Below, piece by piece: positions 42,125 through 50,447 of a stretch of 64,000 nt of DNA; the first letter of the stretch is position 1, and each line of letters opens with the position of its first letter. The notes under the pieces are model-generated. The model did not search any database. It worked only from the letters and a program-made list of their open reading frames with translations, and was not told the DNA's origin. The stretch is taken from the NCBI RefSeq assembly GCF_005503355.1, contig NZ_SCMK01000007.1, forward strand, positions 1-64,000, in the 5' to 3' direction. The position numbers were made by a program, and so were the translations under genes. This stretch comes from Sphingomonas sp. 1F27F7B (GTDB taxonomy: Bacteria > Pseudomonadota > Alphaproteobacteria > Sphingomonadales > Sphingomonadaceae).

Positions 42125-42893
42125 AGCGGCGCGCAGGCTTGCCAGGGAAGTCGATCGGCTGGATGTCGCCCCGCGCTGGACCGCGGCCGACGCGATCCGC
42201 CTCAACAACCTGTTCCGCGGCACGGACACGCCCGAGATGCTGCGCGAGGTGCTGGGCAACCACATGCTCGGCGAAGCGGCGCTGGTCTCCTCCTTCGGCG
42301 CAGAGAGCGCTGCGCTGCTCCATCTCGTGGCGCAGGCCGATCCGAACGTACCGGTCCTCTTCCTCGACACCGGCAAGCATTTCCCCGAGACGCTCGCCTA
42401 TCGCGACGAACTCGCGGCGTTCATCGGCCTGAAGAACCTGCAGATCGTCACCCCCGATGCGGAGACGATCGAGAAGCGCGACGCCACGGGCCTGCGATGG
42501 TCCTATGATCCGGACGGCTGCTGCGAGATCCGCAAGGTCATCCCGCTCGAACGGGCGCTGGCGGGCTTCGAGGCCAGCATCACCGGCCGCAAGGCATTCC
42601 AGGCTTCGACTCGCAATGCCCTGCCCCGTTTCGAACTCGACGGCGACCGGCTGAAGTTCAACCCGCTCGCCACCTGGACCAAGACGGACGTCGAAGCCTG
42701 GTTCGCACGGCACGACCTGCCCCGCCATCCGCTGGAGGCGCAGGGCTATCTCTCGATCGGCTGCGCCCCTTGCACCAGCGTGGTCAAACCGGGCGAGGAT
42801 CCGCGCTCGGGCCGCTGGCGGGGCTGGGACAAGACCGAATGCGGCATCCACACGCCGGTCGAAGATGGGGACCCCAATCAGCCAAGCTTCTGA
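42117..42893 (+). CDS. cysH: Adenylyl-/phosphoadenylyl-sulfate reductase
   Basis: Reduces activated sulfate (APS or PAPS) to sulfite with thioredoxin. The 258-aa protein has a PP-loop-type fold (ALVSSFGAESAALLHL near 55-70). It carries CC pairs at Cys135-Cys136 and Cys216/Cys219 (GCAPC), the 4Fe-4S ligands of the APS type, and catalytic Cys242 in ECGIH. The iron-sulfur cysteines make adenylyl-sulfate the more likely substrate. Sulfate adenylyltransferase genes are not in the window. Confidence 0.9.
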   Translation: MAEAARRLAREVDRLDVAPRWTAADAIRLNNLFRGTDTPEMLREVLGNHMLGEAALVSSFGAESAALLHLVAQADPNVPVLFLDTGKHFPETLAYRDELAAFIGLKNLQIVTPDAETIEKRDATGLRWSYDPDGCCEIRKVIPLERALAGFEASITGRKAFQASTRNALPRFELDGDRLKFNPLATWTKTDVEAWFARHDLPRHPLEAQGYLSIGCAPCTSVVKPGEDPRSGRWRGWDKTECGIHTPVEDGDPNQPSF

Positions 42894-42905
42894 TATACGG
42901 GCTCC

Positions 42906-43130
42906 ATGCATCAACCAGGCGATTGCCCGAAATGCGGCGGCCAGTTCAGCGAAGGCTATGTCGCCGACCATCTCCTGATCGGCTCGGTCGTCAGCACCTG
43001 GAGCGAGGGTGCGCCGGCGGGCCTGCTCGCCGACATCGCGCGCGGGGGCGCCGAACGCCACAGGATCCGGACCTGGCGCTGCACCGGCTGCGGATATCTC
43101 GAAAGCTACGCACCTAGCGCTCGCGCATGA
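42906..43130 (+). CDS. Small putative zinc-binding protein
   Basis: The 74-aa protein has two C-x2-C pairs, CPKCGG near the N-terminus and CTGCGY near the C-terminus, spaced about 50 residues apart, a likely zinc ribbon. No other domain is visible. It starts 12 bp after cysH and its 3-prime end overlaps the convergent kinase gene by 17 bp. It could be the last gene of the cys operon or independent. Function unknown. Confidence 0.65.
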   Translation: MHQPGDCPKCGGQFSEGYVADHLLIGSVVSTWSEGAPAGLLADIARGGAERHRIRTWRCTGCGYLESYAPSARA

Positions 43131-45585
43131 TCCGCTCGACCCGCATGGTCAGGTCTTCGACAGCGAAGGGCTTGGTCAGCACTTCCATGCCATGTTCGAC
43201 ATGGCCGTGGCTGAGCACTGCGTTCTCGGCATAGCCGGTGACGAACAGCACCTTGAGGCCGGGCCGCACAGCCCTCGCCGCGTCGGCCACCTGCCGGCCG
43301 TTTAGCCCGCCGGGCAGGCCGACATCGGTGATCAGCAGATCGATCCGCGCGGTGCGCTTCAACAGCCTCAGCCCCGCCGGACCGTCTCCCGCCTCCAGGC
43401 AGGAATAGCCGAGTTCGCGCAGCGCATCGACGATCAGCATTCGCACCGTCGGTTCGTCGTCGACCACCAGCACGATCTCGCCTTCGTGGCTGGTCGCTGC
43501 CGCGACGCTGTCCTCCACCGCCCCCGGCTCTTCCTCCTCGCCCAGATGGCGCGGCAGATAGATGCACACCATCGTTCCCTGCCCCGGCTCGGAATAGATC
43601 CGGACATGCCCCTGGCTCTGCCGCGCGAAGCCATAGACCATCGACAGGCCCAGGCCGGTCCCCTCGCCCAACGGCTTGGTGGTGAAGAAGGGGTCGAACA
43701 CCCGGTCGAGTATCTCCTTCGCGATGCCCGTGCCGGTATCGCTCACGCAAATGGTGACATATTGGCCCGGCTCCAGCCCCCGCTCGCGCGCGGTGCGGTG
43801 ATCGAGCCATTTGTTGCCCGTCTCGATGGTGATCTTGCCGCCGCCCGGCATCGCATCGCGCGCATTGATGCACAGGTTGAGGATCGCATTCTCGAGCTGG
43901 TTCGCATCGACCAGCGTGGACCAGAGCCCGCCCGCCGCGATCGTCTCCACTTCGATCGCCGGCCCCACCGTGCGCTGCACCAGCTCGACCAGTTCGGAGA
44001 GCAGCCGGTTGATCACCACGGCCTTGGGAGAGAGCGTCTGCCGCCGTGAAAAGGCGAGCAGCCGATGCGTCAATGCCGCCGCGCGTCGCGTGGCGCCCTG
44101 GCCGGCCGCAAGATATTTCTCCACCTCGCGGCTCCGCCCCTGCGACAGGCGCATCCCGATCATTTCGAACGCACCCGAGATACCGGCAAGCAGATTGTTG
44201 AAATCATGCGCGATCCCGCCGGTGAGCTGGCCCACCGCCTCCATCTTCTGCGCCTGGCGCAGCGCTTCCTCGGCCTGGCGGAGCCGTTCCTGCTCCCGCA
44301 GCCGGTCGCTCACGTCATAGACGAAGGAAAAGGCGCCGATCTTGCGCCCCTCGGCGTCGCGCAGCGAGCTGAAGCGCTGCTCGTAGAAATGGAGCGCCCC
44401 ATCGGACGCCTCATACTGGATGATGTCCGAATACCCGTCCTCGACAAGCGCGCGCGCCCATACCTCGCGCAACTTGTCCTGGTGCACATGGCCCTCGAGC
44501 AGATCGACCTGCCGCATGCCAATCTGCGGCTGCACCCCGAAGATCCGCTCGAACTCGGCCATCGCCGCATTGTTCACCGCGATCCAGCGCCCCTCCATGT
44601 CGACCACCTGGACAAAGGCTTCGCTGCCGTTGACGATATCGGCGAGCACCGCCCGTTCGGCCAGCGCCTCGGCCACGCGCGCCTCCAGCGTGCGGTTGAG
44701 CGCGAGCAGGTCGTTTTCCGCCCGGCGGCGCCCGGTCACGTCCTGGAACAGCACCGCGACCTGCTTGCGGCTCGGCGGCTCGATCCGGAAGGCCGACAGC
44801 GAAAGATAGCGCCCCGTCGCCTCCAGTTCGCGCTCGAAGCGGATCGGTTTGCCGGTCCGCAGCACGTCGCCATAGCGGGCGATCCAGTCGTCCGCCTCGT
44901 CGGAAACCATGTCGCGCAACCGCTGCCCCACCACATCCGGGATGCCCGCATGCAGCGCATAGGCGGGATTCGCGTCGACATGGACGTAATCGCTCATCGG
45001 GCCATACGGCCCGTCGAGGAACTCGATGATGCAGAAGCCCTCGCCCATGGTATCGAACAGCGTGCGATAGCGCAGGTCCGATTCGTCGCGCAGCTTGAGT
45101 TCGCGCCGGAGGTTGAGCTGGTGCATCACCTGGTGCCCGAGCACTTCGAGCGTGCGCCGCTGGAGCTCGGTGAGACTGCGGGGCTGCGCATCGAGCACGC
45201 ACAAGGTTCCGATCGGCAGCCCTTCGGCCGTGCGTAGCTGGGCCCCCGCATAGAAGCGGATGTGCGAATCGCCGGCGACCAGCGGCGTCTCGGCGAAACG
45301 GGGATCCTTCGAAGCGTCGGGAACGAGCATCAGATCGTCCTGGAGCAACGCGCTTTCGCAGAACGACATGTCGCGATCCATGCCGAGCAGGTCCACGCCG
45401 TGCGCCGCCTTGAAGAACAGGCGGTCGCTGCCCACGAAGCTCACCAGCGCGATCGGCGTCCCGCAGATATCGGCCGCGAGCCGCACGACTTCGTCGAACG
45501 CCGGCTCACGCGGCGTATCGAAGATTTCATAGGCTTCCAGCGCTTGCAGCCGAAGCCGTTCGCGCGCTTCTCGCTCGTCCGTCAT
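43114..45585 (-). CDS. Hybrid sensor histidine kinase/response regulator (GAF-PAS-PAS)
   Basis: The 823-aa cytoplasmic protein has, in order, GAF (about 20-165), PAS (172-290), PAS (315-435), HisKA with phospho-His460 in GGIAHDFNNLLAG, HATPase (N-box NLCINARDAMPGGG and G-boxes GTGIAKEIL, GTGLGLSMVYG) and a C-terminal receiver with Asp754 in LLITDVGLPGG. No membrane segment is seen, so it senses an internal cue such as redox or ligands in the GAF/PAS modules. The built-in receiver may move phosphate to a separate HPt protein. No cognate regulator is adjacent. Confidence 0.9.
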   Translation of the reverse strand: MTDEREARERLRLQALEAYEIFDTPREPAFDEVVRLAADICGTPIALVSFVGSDRLFFKAAHGVDLLGMDRDMSFCESALLQDDLMLVPDASKDPRFAETPLVAGDSHIRFYAGAQLRTAEGLPIGTLCVLDAQPRSLTELQRRTLEVLGHQVMHQLNLRRELKLRDESDLRYRTLFDTMGEGFCIIEFLDGPYGPMSDYVHVDANPAYALHAGIPDVVGQRLRDMVSDEADDWIARYGDVLRTGKPIRFERELEATGRYLSLSAFRIEPPSRKQVAVLFQDVTGRRRAENDLLALNRTLEARVAEALAERAVLADIVNGSEAFVQVVDMEGRWIAVNNAAMAEFERIFGVQPQIGMRQVDLLEGHVHQDKLREVWARALVEDGYSDIIQYEASDGALHFYEQRFSSLRDAEGRKIGAFSFVYDVSDRLREQERLRQAEEALRQAQKMEAVGQLTGGIAHDFNNLLAGISGAFEMIGMRLSQGRSREVEKYLAAGQGATRRAAALTHRLLAFSRRQTLSPKAVVINRLLSELVELVQRTVGPAIEVETIAAGGLWSTLVDANQLENAILNLCINARDAMPGGGKITIETGNKWLDHRTARERGLEPGQYVTICVSDTGTGIAKEILDRVFDPFFTTKPLGEGTGLGLSMVYGFARQSQGHVRIYSEPGQGTMVCIYLPRHLGEEEEPGAVEDSVAAATSHEGEIVLVVDDEPTVRMLIVDALRELGYSCLEAGDGPAGLRLLKRTARIDLLITDVGLPGGLNGRQVADAARAVRPGLKVLFVTGYAENAVLSHGHVEHGMEVLTKPFAVEDLTMRVERIMRER

Positions 45586-45683
45586 CAGGCCCGGATCGCC
45601 GCCCTCATCCCCATACGGCCCGTCGGCCGCACGTTGCTGAAGCGCATCCTGCCCGAATTTTCCGCGTTACGCGAACAAAAGCG

Positions 45684-47177
45684 TCAATAGCCGCCCGGTG
45701 CCAAGTCGCTGAACTTGGTAAACTGGCGATCGAAGCGCAGGTCAACCGTACCGGTCGCGCCGTGACGTTGCTTGGCAATGATCACGCTCGCCTTGTTCGC
45801 CACTTGCAGCTGGTGATCGTGCCAGGCCTGATACTTGGCGATCTCGTCGGGCGTCGAATTGCCGTCGGGGGCCTTGGGCGCCTTGAAGTCGTGATAATAT
45901 TCGTCGCGATACACGAACAGCACGATGTCGGCGTCCTGCTCGATCGAGCCCGATTCGCGAAGATCCGAGAGCTGCGGCCGCTTGTCCTCGCGGCTTTCCA
46001 CCGCGCGGCTAAGCTGGGAGAGCGCGAGCACCGGCACGTGCAGTTCCTTGGCCAGCGTCTTCAGGCCGCGGCTGATCTCCGAGATTTCCTGCACGCGCCC
46101 GTCGCCCGAGGCCTTGGCCGAGCCGGTGAGCAGCTGGAGATAGTCGACCACCACGAAGCCGATCTTGTGCTGGCGCTTCAGGCGCCGGGCACGGGTGCGC
46201 AGCGCGGCGATGGTGAGGCCGGGCGTATCATCGATATAGAGCGGCAGCCGCTCCAGATCGCCCGCTGCCCGGGCGAACTTCATGAACTCGGGACCGGAGA
46301 TATTGCCGGTGCGCAGCTTCTCCGAACTCACTTCGGATTGTTCCGACAGGATACGCAGCGCCAGCTGGTCGGCCGACATTTCCAGGCTGAAAAAGGCCAC
46401 CGGCGCGCCGATCGACTTCTCCTCGGGGATGCCGGCCTCCATGTCGTCCAGATACCGCTTGGCCGCATTGAACGCCATGTTGGTGGCAAGCGAGGTCTTG
46501 CCCATGCCCGGGCGTCCGGCGAGGATCAGCAGGTCCGATCGGTTGAGGCCGCCGGTCATCGCGTTGAAGTCGGTAAGGCCCGACGTGATGCCCGAAACGC
46601 TGCCGCCCGAGTTCATCGCCCGTTCGGTATGGCGCACCGCCACCGTCGCGGCGCGCGTGAAGCTCTTGGCGCCGGTATCCTCGCCACCCTTTTCCGCGAC
46701 TTCGTAGAGCTTCAGCTCGGCCTGCTCGATCTGCTTGGCCGGATTGATCTCCTGGCTGGTGTCGAGCGCATTGTCCACGAGCGCCCGGCCCACGCCGACC
46801 AGCGCCCGCAGCATGGCAAGATCATAGACCTGGTCCGCGAACGCGCGCGCGCCGATCAGGCTGGCCGGGTTGCCGGTCAGCTGCGCGAGATAGCCCGGGC
46901 CGCCCAGCTCCTTCATCGCCGTATCGGCCGCGAACAGCGGCTTCAGCGTCACCGGCGTGGCGAGCCGGTTGTCGCCCACCAGCGTCGCGATCGCGTCATA
47001 GATCCGGCCGTGCAGCGGCTCGAAGAAATGCTCGGGGCGCAGCTTCTGGAGAACATCCTCGGCGACTCGGTTGTCGATCATCATCGCACCGAGCAGCGCC
47101 GCTTCCGCCTCCACGTTCGCGGGCAGGCTCAGGCCCTCGGGAGAATCGGGAATCGGAAGGGGAATGGGCTGGGCCAT
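45684..47177 (-). CDS. dnaB: Replicative DNA helicase DnaB
   Basis: Hexameric 5-prime-to-3-prime helicase that unwinds DNA at the replication fork. The 497-aa protein has the DnaB N-domain (LPANVEAEAALLGAMMIDNR), a linker, and the RecA-like C-domain with Walker A GRPGMGKTSLA, KRQHKIGFVVVDYLQLL (Walker B) and LSQLSRAVESREDKRP. The C-terminus has the KQRHGATGTVDLRF element. No intein interrupts it. The start at 47177 (MAQPIPLPIPDSPEG) follows a purine-rich stretch. It is divergent from UPF0262; a perfect DnaA box lies in the 81-bp gap. Confidence 0.95.
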   Translation of the reverse strand: MAQPIPLPIPDSPEGLSLPANVEAEAALLGAMMIDNRVAEDVLQKLRPEHFFEPLHGRIYDAIATLVGDNRLATPVTLKPLFAADTAMKELGGPGYLAQLTGNPASLIGARAFADQVYDLAMLRALVGVGRALVDNALDTSQEINPAKQIEQAELKLYEVAEKGGEDTGAKSFTRAATVAVRHTERAMNSGGSVSGITSGLTDFNAMTGGLNRSDLLILAGRPGMGKTSLATNMAFNAAKRYLDDMEAGIPEEKSIGAPVAFFSLEMSADQLALRILSEQSEVSSEKLRTGNISGPEFMKFARAAGDLERLPLYIDDTPGLTIAALRTRARRLKRQHKIGFVVVDYLQLLTGSAKASGDGRVQEISEISRGLKTLAKELHVPVLALSQLSRAVESREDKRPQLSDLRESGSIEQDADIVLFVYRDEYYHDFKAPKAPDGNSTPDEIAKYQAWHDHQLQVANKASVIIAKQRHGATGTVDLRFDRQFTKFSDLAPGGY

Positions 47178-47223
47178 GAGTCTCCTGTGACGCGCCCGTT
47201 CGGCGGCATCAACGCTGCGTGCT

Positions 47224-47232
47224 TGTGGATAA
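47224..47232. promoter_or_regulatory. DnaA box (TGTGGATAA)
   Basis: TGTGGATAA, the reverse complement of TTATCCACA, exactly matches the consensus DnaA-binding site. It lies in the divergent promoter region between dnaB and UPF0262, 47 bp upstream of dnaB, so DnaA could control the transcription of one or both genes. A single box does not make an origin. Confidence 0.55.
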
Positions 47233-47258
47233 CGGGCATGACCGGATAGGAGCCGGTC

Positions 47259-47741
47259 ATGGCCGATCCGCGCATCATAGACGTGACGCTCGACGAACGC
47301 ACTATCCTTTGGCGCTCGGCGGACATCGAGCAGGAGCGCCGGATCGCGATCTTCGACCTGCTCGAGGAAAATCGCTTCGCCCCGCAGCGCCCCCAGACGG
47401 ACGGCTATGCAGGCCCCTACAAGCTCCACCTCGCGGTGCAGGAAGGGCGGCTGGCGCTGGAGATCAAGCGCGCAGACGGGTCCTTCCAGGAGACACTGAT
47501 CCTGGGGCTCGCCGCCTTCCGCCGCCCGATCCGCGATTACTTCGCCATCTGCGACAGCTATTATGCCGCGATTCGCAACGCCACGCCCGCCCAGATCGAA
47601 ACCGTCGACATGGCGCGGCGCGGCATCCACAACGACGCGGCGTCGCTGCTCAAGGAACGGCTGGAAGGCAAGATCGACGTGGATTTCGACACTGCCCGCC
47701 GCCTGTTCACGCTGATCTGCGTGCTCCACATCAAGGGCTAG
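47259..47741 (+). CDS. UPF0262 family protein
   Basis: The 160-aa protein is conserved in alphaproteobacteria as UPF0262. It begins RIIDVTLDERTILWRSADIEQERRIAIFDLLEENRF; the FAPQRPQTDGYAGPYKLHLAVQEGRL and LFTLICVLHIKG stretches are typical. It has no signal, membrane helix or cofactor motif. The gene is first in a plus-strand series with a lysozyme and cytidine deaminase. Function unknown. Confidence 0.92.
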   Translation: MADPRIIDVTLDERTILWRSADIEQERRIAIFDLLEENRFAPQRPQTDGYAGPYKLHLAVQEGRLALEIKRADGSFQETLILGLAAFRRPIRDYFAICDSYYAAIRNATPAQIETVDMARRGIHNDAASLLKERLEGKIDVDFDTARRLFTLICVLHIKG

Positions 47742-47745
47742 ACCG

Positions 47746-48438
47746 GTGCATCTTCGCGTATATGCGCGCCGGCTGCGCTTCGTCGTGCCGGCGCTGATCC
47801 TCTTGGGGCTGCTCGGCTGGAGCGCCTGGCTGTTCGCCTCGCGCTGGCGCCCTTCGCCCGGCGATTTCCCCGTACAGGGCGTCGACGTGTCCGAAGAGAC
47901 CGGACCGATCGAGTGGTGGACCGCCAAGAAGGCGGGCATCGACTTCGCCTATATCCGCGCCACCAGCGGCGCCCAGGCGCGCGACCTGCGCTTTCCCGAG
48001 AATTGGCGCTGGACCTTCGAGGCCGGCATCCGCCGCGGCGCGCTTCACGTCTATTCGCTGTGCCAGCTCGCCGCCGACCAGTCGGGCAATTTCATGACCA
48101 CGGTGCCACGCTCGGACGATCAGCTGCCGCCCGCGGTGGCGATCGACTTCCAGCCCGATTGCCCCGCGCGGCCGGAACGCCAGGTGGTGCTCGGCGAGCT
48201 CGGCCGTTTCCTCCACGATGTCGAGACTCATATCGGCAAACCGGCGATCCTGATGGTCTCGAGCCGATTCGAGAGCGAATATCGCCTCAGCGACGCCTTT
48301 CCGCGCCTGCTCTGGGCGCGCCAGGGCTTCTTCCCCCCCTCGTATTTCGCGCGGCCCTGGTCGATATGGCAGGCAACGCGCCATCGCCGCATCGAAGGCG
48401 TGGGCGAACCGGTCAATTGGGATGTGATGGCGAAATGA
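47746..48438 (+). CDS. GH25 lysozyme-like protein
   Basis: The 230-aa protein has an N-terminal membrane or signal helix (FVVPALILLGLLGWSAWLF) and a GH25 muramidase domain starting VQGVDVSEETGPIEWWTAKKAGIDFAYIRATSG. In GH25, the D-x-S and Asp/Glu near strand ends cut the glycan of peptidoglycan; Asp in GVDVS and the later DFQPD and a C-terminal WQAT region fit. It starts with GTG 4 bp after UPF0262 and overlaps cdd by 4 bp. It likely remodels cell wall in the periplasm. Confidence 0.82.
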   Translation: MHLRVYARRLRFVVPALILLGLLGWSAWLFASRWRPSPGDFPVQGVDVSEETGPIEWWTAKKAGIDFAYIRATSGAQARDLRFPENWRWTFEAGIRRGALHVYSLCQLAADQSGNFMTTVPRSDDQLPPAVAIDFQPDCPARPERQVVLGELGRFLHDVETHIGKPAILMVSSRFESEYRLSDAFPRLLWARQGFFPPSYFARPWSIWQATRHRRIEGVGEPVNWDVMAK

Positions 48439-48875
48439 GCGAAGTGAACCCCAAGGCGCTGATCGAAGCCGCGCGCGAAGCCTCGAAGCACGCCTATGCC
48501 CCCTATTCGAACTTCGCGGTCGGTGCCGCGGTGTTGCTCTCCGACGGAACCATGGTGACCGGCGCCAATTTCGAGAATGCGAGCTACGGCCTCTCGCTCT
48601 GCGCCGAGACGGTGGCGCTGGCGCGGACGAGCAGCGAGGGACGCCTGGCGGACGTCGTCGCGATCGGCGTGATCGGCGGCCGCATGGGCCATGCGGACAC
48701 CGCGCCGGTGAGCCCCTGTGGCCGCTGCCGCCAGATCATCAACGAAGCCGCCCAGCTCGGCGGCCGCGACCTGCCCATATTCTGCGGCGGCGCCACGGGC
48801 GACGAGATCGCGGAATATACGCTCTCGCAGCTGCTCCCCGCCGCGTTCGGACCGCGCGACCTGGGGCTGGCATGA
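48435..48875 (+). CDS. cdd: Cytidine deaminase
   Basis: Hydrolyses cytidine and deoxycytidine to uridine forms in pyrimidine salvage. The 146-aa homotetramer-type enzyme has the zinc ligands in LCAETVAL (Cys with catalytic Glu) and PCGRCRQ (two Cys), plus YAPYSNFAVGAAVL and ENASYGLSLCAE. Length is normal for the small class. The ATGA overlap with the lysozyme gene fixes the start. Confidence 0.93.
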   Translation: MSEVNPKALIEAAREASKHAYAPYSNFAVGAAVLLSDGTMVTGANFENASYGLSLCAETVALARTSSEGRLADVVAIGVIGGRMGHADTAPVSPCGRCRQIINEAAQLGGRDLPIFCGGATGDEIAEYTLSQLLPAAFGPRDLGLA

Positions 48876-48938
48876 ATCGACGCGTAACCGGATCTTAGGG
48901 GCGGATCCCGTATCCTCAGGGTTCGGGAAACGCTCTTT

Positions 48939-50447
48939 ATGGACGGACGGATCCTTGGAGAAGATGCGGGGCGCCGCCGCGCGGCCCGCGCACCGGGAGC
49001 GGTAAGCTTCGGCAGCCTCGCGATCCTGCTCGGCTATCCCGCTGCACATCTGGCGGCGGTCCTGCTCCTCTCCCCCGCCAAGCCGATCTCCTTTGCCTTC
49101 CTGATCCTCGCACCGCTCATGGCCTGTATCGCCTGTGCCTTGCGGGCGCGCCGCGGCGTGGACGTGGACGGCTGGGCCGGCCTCTCGCTGGCGATGCTGC
49201 TCTGGGCCGGCGGCATGATCGCGAACCTGTGCGCCGATATCCTGCTGCCCGATGCCGGCCCGGTAACCGGCCTGAGCATCCTGCTCTACGTGCTGTACGG
49301 CGTGCCGCTCACCTTCCTCGTCGCCAGCCCGGAGCGCGAACTCCGATCCGTGCGAGTGGTCGACGGCCTGCTCGCGCTGGCGCTGGGCTGGCTGTTCTTC
49401 GTCCACACCTTCACCTTCGCGACGATCGACAATGCGAGTCAGGACGGCGTGCTCAACCTGCGCCTGATGTTCGACATCCAGAACCTGTTCATCGCGCTGT
49501 TCGCGCTGGTCCGCTACCGGGCCAGCACCGATGCGGCGCGGCGCGCATTCTTCCGCACGCTCACGCTGTTCGCGTTCGTCTATCTGGCCGTCGCCGCCTA
49601 TATCAATCACTTCCAGATGGATGCGGATTTCGGCAGCCCGTCCGATCCGCTGGTCGCTCTGCCCTTCGTCCTGCTCACCCTGCTCGCGTCACGCACGCCG
49701 TACGCCGCGCACCGCCCGGTGCACCGTCCGCCGTCGCCGCGCTTCGTGCTGCTGGTGCGCGCCGGCAGCCCGCTGATGCTGCCGGTGACTCTGCTCGCGG
49801 TGTCCGGACCGCTCGTCACCCGCGCGCCGGGGCTCGCGGTCACCGGCTTCATCGGGGCACTGCTCGGCTATGGCTTGCGCAACATACTGGTCCAGATGCG
49901 CAGCTTCCACGAGCGCGAACGGCTGGACGCGCTCTCGCGCGTCGATCCGCTCACCGGCATCGCCAATCGGCGCCAGTTCGACGAGACGCTGCAGCGCGAA
50001 TGGAACCGAGCGCGCCGGGCGGACGGCGAACTGGCGCTGCTGCTGATCGACATCGACCATTTCAAGCTGCTCAACGACAGCTACGGCCACCCCGTCGGCG
50101 ACGCCCGGCTGCGCGACGTCGCCGCCACGGTCGCCGCCTGCGCGGCACGTGCCGGCGATCTCGTGGCCCGCTATGGCGGCGAGGAATTCGCGGTGATCCT
50201 GCCGGCGAGCGGGGCCGAGGCGGCAACCGAGCTTGCCGAACATATGCGACAGGCAGTCGCCGGCCTGGCCCTGGCGTCTCCGGCGCCCGGCGAGATCGTC
50301 ACCGTCAGCATCGGGCTGGCAGCGTTTCGGCCCGCCGGCATGGAGGACCCGGCCCGGCTCGTCGCGATGACCGACGCCGCGCTGTATCGCGCCAAGAGCG
50401 GTGGACGGAACAGAGTGGTGCGCTGGGAAGCACCCGATCCGGCCTAG
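48939..50447 (+). CDS. Membrane diguanylate cyclase (GGDEF)
   Basis: The 502-aa protein has about eight to nine N-terminal membrane segments (residues about 25-320) and a C-terminal GGDEF domain. The active-site loop is GGEEF at about 413-417. RAGD lies five residues ahead of it, an intact RxxD inhibitory site for product binding, and the metal-binding DIDHF is present. It therefore should make cyclic di-GMP with feedback control. The membrane part may sense a small ligand. It converges with GH115 on a shared CTAG. Confidence 0.88.
   Translation: MDGRILGEDAGRRRAARAPGAVSFGSLAILLGYPAAHLAAVLLLSPAKPISFAFLILAPLMACIACALRARRGVDVDGWAGLSLAMLLWAGGMIANLCADILLPDAGPVTGLSILLYVLYGVPLTFLVASPERELRSVRVVDGLLALALGWLFFVHTFTFATIDNASQDGVLNLRLMFDIQNLFIALFALVRYRASTDAARRAFFRTLTLFAFVYLAVAAYINHFQMDADFGSPSDPLVALPFVLLTLLASRTPYAAHRPVHRPPSPRFVLLVRAGSPLMLPVTLLAVSGPLVTRAPGLAVTGFIGALLGYGLRNILVQMRSFHERERLDALSRVDPLTGIANRRQFDETLQREWNRARRADGELALLLIDIDHFKLLNDSYGHPVGDARLRDVAATVAACAARAGDLVARYGGEEFAVILPASGAEAATELAEHMRQAVAGLALASPAPGEIVTVSIGLAAFRPAGMEDPARLVAMTDAALYRAKSGGRNRVVRWEAPDPA

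Noticed and set aside
45762..47249. A 495-codon plus-strand frame opposite dnaB
   Set aside because: Composition is that of a GC-rich shadow frame and it has no recognisable domain; dnaB is complete on the other strand.
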